Assembly (NCBI GenBank): GCA_043749225.1
Contig: JAYVEP010000030.1
Span: 1 to 43,560, forward strand
DNA: 43,560 bases
Source: JANXUC01 sp043749225
Lineage (GTDB): Bacteria; Acidobacteriota; Terriglobia; Terriglobales; Acidobacteriaceae
Reading direction: 5' to 3'
Within the stretch, counting starts at the first letter, position 1. Every line of letters begins with the position of its first letter. Positions 7,888 to 14,468 of this stretch are shown here, piece by piece. Under the pieces are notes generated by a model that saw only the letters and a program-made list of their open reading frames with translations, was not told the DNA's origin and searched no databases. The translations under genes were made by a program, and so were the position numbers.

Positions 7888-9012
7888 ATGGCCAACATTC
7901 TCGACATCAAACGACGCATTCGCAGCGTGACCAACACGCGGCAAATCACCAAGGCCATGAAGATGGTCTCGGCGGCGAAGCTGCGTCGAGCCCAGGAACG
8001 CGCTCTTTCTGCGCGGCCTTATGCCCTCATGCTGGTCAACGTTCTGAAGTCTCTCGTTTCCCGAACTGAGCTGTACGACCCGCAAACTGGGCAGGCGCGT
8101 CACCCTTTGCTCGCGCAGCGCGAAGAGAAGAACGCGCTTCTGATTGTGGTCACGGGCGATAAAGGTTTGGCGGGCGCGTTTAACACCAACATCACCAAAG
8201 CAGCTACGCGTTTCCTGGAAACCAAAGCAGGCAAGAATGTCGATATCGAATGCATAGGTCGCAAAGGCCGAGATTTTCTGCGCCGCCGCTACCCCGCCGC
8301 CGCGGTCCAAACAGAGAATTTGGATCAGCTTGCAGAAAACGGTTTGGCTGCCGATGGTCATGCATCCAGTGCTGAAATCCACGGCGTCGCCGAGCCTGAA
8401 GCAAAACGCTCTGCGCCAGTCGAGATTGCGGGAGAGCACGTCGGCGTCCTCGCCAAAGTGGACTACGCCCAGGTCCAAGCTCTCGCTGCCAGCGTGATTG
8501 ACCGTTACACTCGCGGCGAAATCGACTCCGTCTACGTCGTATTCAACGAATTCAAATCCGTGATTGCGCAGCTACTCGTCGTCGACCAAATTCTTCCAGT
8601 GGAACAGATTGGCGAAGACGTTGTCCGCATGGCTGAAGAAGCCAGCGAAGCAGAACGCGTGCGCCGCGCCGAAGCGGCAAAGACTGCGGGAGTCAGTTTG
8701 CGCGAGCAAGATGAATCCGCCGCCGCGCAGGCCGCCGCTAAGTTTGGAACGGCTGGCGTCGACTACATTTATGAGCAGCCGCCCGAAGAACTTTTTCGCG
8801 CATTGCTTCCGAAGTACGTAACTAATCAACTTTTTCGCGCCATGCTGGAGTCGGTGGCAGCGGAACACGCAGCCCGTATGACCGCGATGGATTCCGCGAC
8901 CAGTAACGCGTCCGACATGATTGCCTCGCTCACGCTGGTGATGAACCGCGCGCGCCAGGCCAAGATTACAAAAGAAATTATCGAGATCGTAAGCGGCGCA
9001 GCCGCACAGTAA
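7888..9012 (+). CDS. atpG: ATP synthase F1 subunit gamma, enlarged
   Basis: Gamma is the central rotor shaft. Both ends fit the family: NILDIKRRIRSVTNTRQITK and MVSAAKLRRAQ at the N-terminus, and ARMTAMDSATSNASDMIASL then ARQAKITKEIIEIVSGAAA at the C-terminus. The protein is 374 residues, against about 285-300 usually. Two extra segments account for this: roughly residues 142-178 (ENLDQLAENGLAADGHASSA and on) and residues 223-270 (a highly charged Glu/Arg/Ala helix, EEASEAERVRRAEAAKT). Both fall in the globular Rossmann-like part, not in the coiled-coil shaft, so rotation need not be affected. No clear ribosome site; the doubled GCTAG repeat sits there instead. Confidence 0.95.
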   Translation: MANILDIKRRIRSVTNTRQITKAMKMVSAAKLRRAQERALSARPYALMLVNVLKSLVSRTELYDPQTGQARHPLLAQREEKNALLIVVTGDKGLAGAFNTNITKAATRFLETKAGKNVDIECIGRKGRDFLRRRYPAAAVQTENLDQLAENGLAADGHASSAEIHGVAEPEAKRSAPVEIAGEHVGVLAKVDYAQVQALAASVIDRYTRGEIDSVYVVFNEFKSVIAQLLVVDQILPVEQIGEDVVRMAEEASEAERVRRAEAAKTAGVSLREQDESAAAQAAAKFGTAGVDYIYEQPPEELFRALLPKYVTNQLFRAMLESVAAEHAARMTAMDSATSNASDMIASLTLVMNRARQAKITKEIIEIVSGAAAQ

Positions 9013-9039
9013 AGAAAGCCGAAAGCTCTTAAGGAATTT

Positions 9040-10482
9040 ATGTCCGAAAACATTGGCAAAGTAATTCAGATTTCCGGTCCCGCCGTCGACTTGCAGTTTG
9101 CCGAAGGCTCACTGCCTCCGATTTATCAGGCGATTCGCGTCGTCAGCGACGGCTTCCAAACCCCTCAACCGATTTCCATCATCCTCGAAGTCCAGCAGCA
9201 TCTCGGCGAAGGTCGCGTGCGTACAGTCGCCATGCAGGCCACCGACGGCCTGGTTCGCGGCATGAAGGCCATCGACCTCGGCACCCAGATCACCGTTCCC
9301 GTGGGCCGCGGCACTCTCGGCCGCGTGATGAACGTAATCGGCGAACCGGTCGATGAGCTCGGCCCCATTCAGTACACCGAGCGCTATCCCATTCACCGTC
9401 CAGCTCCCGCGTTCGACGAGCAGTCCACCCGCGCCGAGATGTTTGAAACCGGCGTCAAGGTCGTCGATCTCGTCCAACCCTTCCTTAAGGGCGGCAAAAT
9501 TGGCCTCTTCGGCGGCGCTGGCGTCGGCAAAACGGTTTTCATTCAAGAACTCATTAACAACGTCGCCAAGCAGCACGGTGGATTTTCGGTCTTCGCCGGT
9601 GTCGGCGAACGCACCCGCGAAGGCAACGATCTCTGGCTCGAAATGTCCGAGTCCGGCGTCATCACGCCGGGTGATCCTTCGAAGTCCAAGGCCTCTCTGA
9701 TTTACGGCCAGATGACCGAGCCTCCAGGCGCCCGTCTTCGTGTCGCGTTGAGCGGCCTCACCGTTGCCGAATATTTCCGCGACGTCGAAGGTGCCGACAC
9801 GCTCCTCTTCATCGACAACATTTTCCGCTTCACCCAAGCCGGCTCCGAAGTCTCCGCCCTACTAGGCCGCATGCCCAGCGCCGTCGGCTACCAGCCAAAT
9901 CTGGCTACTGAGATGGGAGAGTTGCAGGAACGGATTACTTCGACGAAGAAGGGGTCTGTTACGTCCGTGCAGGCGATTTATGTGCCTGCGGATGATCTTA
10001 CGGATCCTGCGCCTGCTACTGCGTTTGCTCACTTGGACGCGACGACTGTGCTTTCGCGTGCGTTGACGGAAATTGGAATTTATCCTGCTGTCGATCCGCT
10101 GGCTTCTACCTCGCGTATTCTTGATCCGCTTATCGTTGGTCAGGAACATTACGATGTGGCGCAGATGGTGAAACGTACTTTGCAAACCTACAAAGATTTG
10201 CAGGACATCATCGCAATTCTCGGTATCGACGAGCTTAGCGAAGATCAAAAGCTGGTCGTTGCCCGCGCCAGAAAGGTGCAGAAATTTCTGTCGCAGCCCT
10301 TCCACGTCGCCGAGCAGTTTACGGGACGCCCGGGCCGCTACGTGAAGATCGCCGACACGGTCAAGAGTTTCCGCGCCATCGTTGAAGGTAAGTACGATGA
10401 CATTCCGGAACAGGCATTTTATTTGAAGGGCACTATCGAAGAAGTGTTGGAAGACGCCGAGAAGATGAAGGCGGCAGCATAA
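9040..10482 (+). CDS. atpD: ATP synthase F1 subunit beta
   Basis: Beta carries the catalytic ATP sites. The 480-residue protein has the P-loop GGAGVGKTVFIQELINN at about residue 158, the catalytic-Glu region VGERTREGNDLW, the DELSEED-like DELSEDQ segment, and the conserved PSAVGYQPNLATEMGELQER. Codon use changes visibly part-way: C-ending codons dominate before about position 9890 and G/T-ending ones after. A palindromic repeat separates it from atpC. Confidence 0.98.
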   Translation: MSENIGKVIQISGPAVDLQFAEGSLPPIYQAIRVVSDGFQTPQPISIILEVQQHLGEGRVRTVAMQATDGLVRGMKAIDLGTQITVPVGRGTLGRVMNVIGEPVDELGPIQYTERYPIHRPAPAFDEQSTRAEMFETGVKVVDLVQPFLKGGKIGLFGGAGVGKTVFIQELINNVAKQHGGFSVFAGVGERTREGNDLWLEMSESGVITPGDPSKSKASLIYGQMTEPPGARLRVALSGLTVAEYFRDVEGADTLLFIDNIFRFTQAGSEVSALLGRMPSAVGYQPNLATEMGELQERITSTKKGSVTSVQAIYVPADDLTDPAPATAFAHLDATTVLSRALTEIGIYPAVDPLASTSRILDPLIVGQEHYDVAQMVKRTLQTYKDLQDIIAILGIDELSEDQKLVVARARKVQKFLSQPFHVAEQFTGRPGRYVKIADTVKSFRAIVEGKYDDIPEQAFYLKGTIEEVLEDAEKMKAAA

Positions 10483-10497
10483 GAACAATAGTTTAGA

Positions 10498-10591
10498 GTT
10501 TGTCATTCCGAACGGCCTTATCGTGAGGAATCTGCTATAAGGCCTGAGAAACAGCAGATTCCTCACGGTGGAACTGTTCGGAATGACAAAC
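10498..10591. repeat. Palindromic repeat family A (GAACNG-GTGAGGAATCTGCT subtype), paired form inside the atp operon
   Basis: Arms GTTTGTCATTCCGAAC...CGTGAGGAATCTGCT (10498-10536) and its inverse (10553-10591) match except for an eight-base middle block. The palindrome is flanked by TTAGA on both sides (10493-10497 and 10592-10596); counting the end of the left arm, a nine-base direct repeat TTAGAGTTT is seen (10493-10501, 10592-10600). That is what a target-site duplication would look like. Solo half-units occur at 13911 and 19151. The 170-base atpD-atpC gap holds nothing else. Confidence 0.88.
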
Positions 10592-10653
10592 TTAGAGTTT
10601 CAAGTAGTCGAGAAGGCTTTTGACTCGCAACTCGCAATGTAGTTGTAACTGAT

Positions 10654-11061
10654 ATGGCAGACACATTCCAATTCGAGATCGTAACTCCCGACCGGCTAGT
10701 CGTGAAAGACTCCGCCGAAGAGATGGAGATTCCCGGCAAGACGGGATACCTCGGGATTCTTCCGGGGCACGCGCCACTGATTACGGAACTCGGCGTTGGA
10801 GAAATCACCTACCGCAATGGCAACGTCACGCACCGTTTCGCCGTCGCCTGGGGATTTGCCGAAGTCCTGCCCGACAAGGTCACAATCATGGCGGAGACGG
10901 TCGAGCGCCCCGCTGAAATCGATGTTGAACGCGCACAGAAAGCTAAAGCCCTCGCCGAGCAGGTTCTGAAAACCGGCGGCGAAGGTATCGACTACCCGCG
11001 CACGCTGGATTCGCTTAAGCGCGCGGAAAACCGTATCGACGTCGCTGCAAAAAAAGACTAG
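10654..11061 (+). CDS. atpC: ATP synthase F1 subunit epsilon
   Basis: Epsilon couples the gamma shaft to the c-ring and can inhibit ATP hydrolysis. The 135-residue length is normal. The N-terminal beta sandwich shows FQFEIVTPDRLVVKDSAEEM, then GYLGILPGHAPLITELGVGE, and a C-terminal helical pair ARAQKAKALAEQ-type (VERAQKAKALAEQVLK). It ends the atp operon; a weak AT-rich hairpin ATTAGA-TTT-TCTAAT (11075-11089) follows the stop. Confidence 0.95.
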   Translation: MADTFQFEIVTPDRLVVKDSAEEMEIPGKTGYLGILPGHAPLITELGVGEITYRNGNVTHRFAVAWGFAEVLPDKVTIMAETVERPAEIDVERAQKAKALAEQVLKTGGEGIDYPRTLDSLKRAENRIDVAAKKD

Positions 11062-11240
11062 TTGTTCAAATATCATTAGATTTTCTAATAGTCAGTCCTC
11101 CTTCGATCCCCCAGAAGCCGTCGAATTCAGCAGCGGCCTTTCCGCCATCAACATCGCAAGTTTTTGCACACCTCGCGCCGAGATACTGGCAGGAATGTTG
11201 GGAGAGTGTACTCACTTCCCGTTGTTTCTTCGCCTTGAAT

Positions 11241-11260
11241 AAGCTAGACTAAGCTAGATT
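11241..11260 (+). repeat. Tandem decanucleotide AAGCTAGAYT ahead of the Phd-VapC pair
   Basis: AAGCTAGACT and AAGCTAGATT stand side by side, ending four bases before the antitoxin ATG. No Shine-Dalgarno sequence is present between them and the start. Phd-type antitoxins repress their own promoter, so this is a candidate operator, but only its position supports that. Confidence 0.4.
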
Positions 11261-11264
11261 AATC

Positions 11265-11519
11265 ATGGACGAAATCGGGGCCTTTCAGGCGAAAAACACG
11301 CTGGGAACCCTGTTAGATCGCGTGGAGCGAGGCGAGGAGATCGTCATCACGCGGCATGGCAAGGCTGTGGCCCGGCTGGTGCCCACGACGGACCGCATCG
11401 ACCAGCTTCAGGCGCAGACGGCAGCGCTGCGCATTCGAGAGCGAGCCAGGAGTTTGAAGCCCTCTGTCGCGTTTGACTGGAAGGGACTGAAAGGCCTGCG
11501 CGAGGAGGGCCTCCCATGA
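11265..11519 (+). CDS. Phd/YefM-family antitoxin
   Basis: An 84-residue type II antitoxin. The N-terminal DNA-binding fold is typical: IGAFQAKNTLGTLLDRVERG EEIVITRHGKAVARLV, read as the AK-x-x-L-x-x-LLDRV and ITRHGKPVA signatures of the Phd/YefM family. The C-terminal half (LRIRERARSLKPSVAFDWKG) would be the toxin-binding segment. Its stop overlaps the toxin start by ATGA, so the pair is translationally coupled. Such proteins neutralise the partner toxin and repress the operon. Confidence 0.88.
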   Translation: MDEIGAFQAKNTLGTLLDRVERGEEIVITRHGKAVARLVPTTDRIDQLQAQTAALRIRERARSLKPSVAFDWKGLKGLREEGLP

Positions 11520-11926
11520 GTCTGGTGCTCGATAGCTCGGCCACTCTGGCCTGGGTCTATGCCGAAGAGGCAACCGAGGCCAGCTCCGATATTTTCGATC
11601 TGGTCATCGATAGCGGGGCGTGGGTTCCTTCCATCTGGAAGCTCGAAGTGGCCAGCGTTCTGGAGATGCGTATCCGGCGCAGACTCCACGATGCCGCCTT
11701 TCGCGATGCCACGCTCGCCGACTTGGCGCTGCTGCCCATCCGCGTCGATCCCGAAACCAACGACCATGCCTGGAGCGCGACGGTGCGCCTGGCGAATTTC
11801 CATAAGATTCCAATCTACGATGCAGCGTATTTGGAACTGGCGCAGCGAAGAGGGCTGCCGTTGGCGACGCTGGATCAGGATCTGGCGCGGGCGGCGCGGT
11901 TGGAACGTGTGGCGGTGCTGGGTTGA
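11516..11926 (+). CDS. vapC: VapC-type PIN-domain toxin
   Basis: PIN-domain toxins are magnesium-dependent RNases that cut tRNA or rRNA. The 136-residue protein keeps the acidic residues expected at the active site: Asp6 (LVLDSSATLAW), Glu44 (WKLEVASVLE), Asp102 (IPIYDAAYLELA) and Asp120 (LATLDQDLARAA). The length is typical. All active-site residues are present, so the toxin looks functional. Partner of the Phd-like antitoxin just upstream. Confidence 0.92.
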   Translation: MSLVLDSSATLAWVYAEEATEASSDIFDLVIDSGAWVPSIWKLEVASVLEMRIRRRLHDAAFRDATLADLALLPIRVDPETNDHAWSATVRLANFHKIPIYDAAYLELAQRRGLPLATLDQDLARAARLERVAVLG

Positions 11927-12228
11927 GGAAGTGAGGCTTTAGAAACTCGGGGTCTATTTGATGGCGGTTGGCAGGGTGCAATTTGGGCACGCGATTCGTA
12001 TCAGGGCATGCCTTCAGGCATGCCAGCAAAGCTTGAAGAAGGACTTCGGCTTCAGCCGCTACGGTCGAACCTCAGGGGCTGAAGCCCAAGTCATTCTTGC
12101 CTGTTTCGGCATGGCTGAAGCCATGCCCTGATACGAACCAGTTCATCTCAAACGGGACCATCGCTGGCGATAACGAAGATTGACAATCTTCGTTATTAGA
12201 GCTATGGTTCGATAAAAGGAGTCTTCCC
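11927..12228. other. Gap of 302 bases filled mostly by a hairpin-rich repeat
   Basis: No gene seen. Most of it is the composite repeat at 11995-12137. Before the ParD start there is AAGGAG as a ribosome site, and a short inverted repeat (AACGAAGATTGACAATCTTC-type, about 12174-12197) that could be an operator or the 3' end of the repeat region. Confidence 0.5.
11995..12137. repeat. Composite hairpin repeat, family B
   Basis: The element is bounded by a perfect 16-base inverted repeat TTCGTATCAGGGCATG / CATGCCCTGATACGAA. Inside are further hairpins: GGCATGCC twice (12005-12024), GGGCT-GA-AGCCC (12076-12087) and GGCATGGCT-GA-AGCCATGCC (12108-12127). A decayed partial copy lies at 19049-19110. 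The structure suggests a miniature non-autonomous element; no transposase gene is associated. Confidence 0.8.
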
Positions 12229-12495
12229 ATGAACGTTTCCCTTACCCCGGAGCTTGAGCAATATGTCAGCGCCAAAGTCGAATCCGGTCGCTATAGCTCC
12301 GCGAGCGAAGTCGTCCGGGAAGCCCTCCGGCTCTTGGAGGAGCAGGAGCAGGTCAGGGCCGCTCGCTTAGGTGAATTCAATAAAGAACTTGGTCGCCGTC
12401 TCGATTCGCTGGACCAGGGCCATCACGTCAGTCCAGCGGAAGCCCGCGCAAAACTCAAGCGCAAGTCAGATACGCGTCGGGAGTCGGGCGCATGA
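12229..12495 (+). CDS. ParD-like (CopG-type) antitoxin without a recognisable toxin
   Basis: An 88-residue ribbon-helix-helix protein. MNVSLTPELEQYVSAKVESG followed by RYSSASEVVREALRLLEEQE is the ParD signature: a beta strand, helix, then a second helix. The C-terminus is charged. In working modules ParE would start at the ATGA overlap at 12492; the frame there encodes only 32 residues with no RelE/ParE fold. It may therefore be an orphan regulator or neutralise a toxin encoded elsewhere. A strong AAGGAG precedes the start. Confidence 0.88.
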   Translation: MNVSLTPELEQYVSAKVESGRYSSASEVVREALRLLEEQEQVRAARLGEFNKELGRRLDSLDQGHHVSPAEARAKLKRKSDTRRESGA

Positions 12496-12590
12496 ACGGA
12501 TTACATCTTCAGTACTCTAACTTTGCAGGAAAACAGAATAGGGCCCCCACTTCCTTGGTTGCGGAAATGGAAAATAATGTTGATAACTGA
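12492..12590 (+). CDS. Small overlapping ORF at the place of ParE
   Basis: ATGA overlap with the ParD stop, then 32 codons (MNGLHLQYSNFAGKQNRAPT and on) and a stop. It has no similarity that I can recognise to RelE/ParE. It could be the scarred start of a deleted toxin gene, or chance. Listed because of its position only. Confidence 0.2.
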   Translation: MNGLHLQYSNFAGKQNRAPTSLVAEMENNVDN

Positions 12591-12636
12591 GTCATCGCCT
12601 CAGTCCTGCCCTTGAAGCCTGTGGTAATGTGAGTCC

Positions 12637-13797
12637 ATGAACTTAGATCAAGCGATCCGTTTCTGGAAAGAACAGTTAACGAACGGCAAGTCGGTCTACA
12701 GAGTACGCGTTCGTCGAATCCTTGAAATGGACGGCGCCGAACGTCGCGGCATCGCCATAAGCCGCCGAATCGCTGAGAAGCTTGAGAACAACGGTCTCAG
12801 GACGGTCCCGGATTTCCAATCAGCATGGATCGATGCGCAGATCAGCATCCGACTTACGAATGAAAGTGTCAATTCAGAAGATCAATCAGAGGCAGAAATT
12901 CGTTTTAACGAGGGTTCGCTGGAGTCAGATTTGAATGATCCTACGCCGGGGGCGGACCAGCTTGATCTAGCAGGCGGAGAGGAAGGATCCAGCAAAGCAT
13001 CGGCACCGGTTGCAGAACCCCTCAATTCACCCGCAGGAGACGCTGGTGTCGTTGAGGTACCCGCTGCACCTCCGATAGATGCTATTGTCCGAGTGTCCAG
13101 CATTCCTTCAGCAAACCGCGGCGTTGTTACCGTGTTGGACGCGGACCCAATCTCCAAAGCAACCACGTTGATGAGTTTAGAAGGATATTCTCTGCTCGCG
13201 ATCATGCAAGGAGTGAGAGAAGTGCGCGGGATGATTACTTGGGAATCAATTGCAAGGCGCTCAATGCGCACGCCCGGGCCTCAAACGGTCGGAGATTGTC
13301 GCATTGATGCTCAAGTGATTGACTCAGATGCGTCGCTGTTTGATGCGTTTCCGACGATTGAAAAATATGGCTATGTCCTCGCGAGGTCCAAGGACCGGAC
13401 GATCACGGGAATCATTACGTCCACCGACTTCGCGGCAGAACTCAGCGAACACTCATCCGCATTTATTTGCCTCCGAACAATCGAGATGCTAGTGCGTAAG
13501 AAACTTCACCCGCAAGTGTCGTCATCAGATTTAGCGAACCTCGAAGAATATTCGCGGGCGCGGCTCAAATCTGATCCAGCGCTCCTAACCTTTGGGGAAA
13601 ACGTAAGGCTACTGGAACGTGACGAAATATGGGCCCGATTGAGTGTGATTATCGATAAAACCGAGTTTACAAGGAGGCTTCTCGACATCCGCGATGTCCG
13701 CAATGAGGTGATGCACTTTAGTCCGGACCCGCTGGACGCAGAGCAGAAAAAGAGCCTGAAACAAATGGAAGACTTTCTGCGACAAGTTTTCGTGTGA
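12637..13797 (+). CDS. CBS-domain protein with C-terminal HEPN-type domain
   Basis: A 386-residue protein with three visible parts. Residues 1-72: a basic helical segment (YRVRVRRILEMDGAERRGIA) that may bind nucleic acid. Residues 75-145: an acidic, Ser/Pro/Ala-rich linker. Residues 146-275: two CBS motifs (the second ends RTITGIITSTDFAAEL), which in other proteins bind adenine nucleotides. Residues 276-386: a helical domain ending RDVRNEVMHFSPDPLD, whose R355-N-x-x-x-H360 fits the RX4-6H signature of HEPN ribonucleases and Swt1/Abi-like domains. The sequence suggests an RNase or RNA-binding effector gated by a nucleotide. It stands alone between TA genes and hpnH, with no obvious partner gene. 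Function is not known; the HEPN call rests on a single motif and the helical context. Confidence 0.7.
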   Translation: MNLDQAIRFWKEQLTNGKSVYRVRVRRILEMDGAERRGIAISRRIAEKLENNGLRTVPDFQSAWIDAQISIRLTNESVNSEDQSEAEIRFNEGSLESDLNDPTPGADQLDLAGGEEGSSKASAPVAEPLNSPAGDAGVVEVPAAPPIDAIVRVSSIPSANRGVVTVLDADPISKATTLMSLEGYSLLAIMQGVREVRGMITWESIARRSMRTPGPQTVGDCRIDAQVIDSDASLFDAFPTIEKYGYVLARSKDRTITGIITSTDFAAELSEHSSAFICLRTIEMLVRKKLHPQVSSSDLANLEEYSRARLKSDPALLTFGENVRLLERDEIWARLSVIIDKTEFTRRLLDIRDVRNEVMHFSPDPLDAEQKKSLKQMEDFLRQVFV

Positions 13798-13910
13798 ACT
13801 GCGTCGACCCGTTCTAAAAACCTAGGGACCGAGCCCCCCCCCTAGATGCATCCTAAGCGTCCGCTTTACTCAGGCTAACGATCAAAACAGTTGCCAGAAA
13901 CATCCAGAAT

Positions 13911-13950
13911 TTGTCATTCCGAACAGCTCTATCGTGAGGAATCTGCTGTT
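13911..13950. repeat. Solo half-unit of palindromic repeat family A
   Basis: TTGTCATTCCGAACAGCTCT followed by ATCGTGAGGAATCTGCTGTT is one arm of the 10498-10591 palindrome, without its inverted partner. A nine-C run (13834-13842) lies a little upstream in the same gap. Confidence 0.8.
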
Positions 13951-13965
13951 TCCCCGGCTAAGAGC

Positions 13966-13985
13966 GGCGGACAAGAGTGTCCGCC
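13966..13985. repeat. Perfect hairpin GGCGGACA-AGAG-TGTCCGCC
   Basis: Eight-base perfect stem with a four-base loop, 12 bases beyond the stop of the minus-strand hpnH operon. It could end that transcript, but there is no T-run on the minus strand, so a role as an intergenic repeat is equally likely. Confidence 0.6.
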
Positions 13986-13997
13986 CCACACGAGCGC

Positions 13998-14468
13998 TTA
14001 ATCCAGCGCTTCCGGCTCGATGCCAATACTCTTTTCGCCAGCAGCTTTCTTTTCCCAGTATTTCTTCATCCAGGCTTCGAAGGTTTTTCCGGCGGCGGTG
14101 TCGCGTCCGGTGAAGGCGAGGGCGGCGATGTCGGAGTAGGAAATAGCGACTTTCGTAGAGGAATTTATTGGTAAGACGCGCACGGCGGAGTCTTGCAGCG
14201 TGGTCCCGGTGCGGCGGTCGAAGACGTAGCCTTCGATTTTTGTGCCGTCTTTGCGGGTGATGGTTACATCGCCGCGATAGTCGAAGGCTTTTTCGAGAGC
14301 GGTGCGGACATTGTCTTCGGAGGCAAGTTCCGGAATCCAGCCTTCGATGGCTTCGTGTACCGTGCCTGCAACCACTTCGAGCTTATCGACGTCAGCAACG
14401 TGGTCGGCGACGTGCGAACTGGCGTTGGAAGAAACGGAAGCGTGGTTGATGTGCTCGGTTCCGCTCAC
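13998..14468 (-). CDS. Conserved hypothetical protein coupled to hpnH
   Basis: A 156-residue soluble protein with a His/Ser/Val-rich N-terminus (HINHASVSSNASSHVADHVA), a helical middle (VRTALEKAFDYRGDVTITRK) and a strand-turn-strand region DGTKIEGYVFDRRTG that resembles a small beta barrel. There is no signal peptide or membrane helix. The GTG start overlaps the hpnH stop by GTGA, so it is translated together with hpnH. I do not recognise the family. Its linkage suggests a role in hopanoid modification or its regulation; this is inference from position only. Confidence 0.8.
   Translation of the reverse strand: MSGTEHINHASVSSNASSHVADHVADVDKLEVVAGTVHEAIEGWIPELASEDNVRTALEKAFDYRGDVTITRKDGTKIEGYVFDRRTGTTLQDSAVRVLPINSSTKVAISYSDIAALAFTGRDTAAGKTFEAWMKKYWEKKAAGEKSIGIEPEALD

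Noticed and set aside
11075..11089. ATTAGA-TTT-TCTAAT as terminator of the atp operon
   Set aside because: Only six A/T-rich pairs and no following T-run; too weak to call.
13834..13842. Nine-C run, possible phase-variable tract
   Set aside because: It lies after the CBS-HEPN stop codon and outside any gene, so slippage there would change nothing in a protein.
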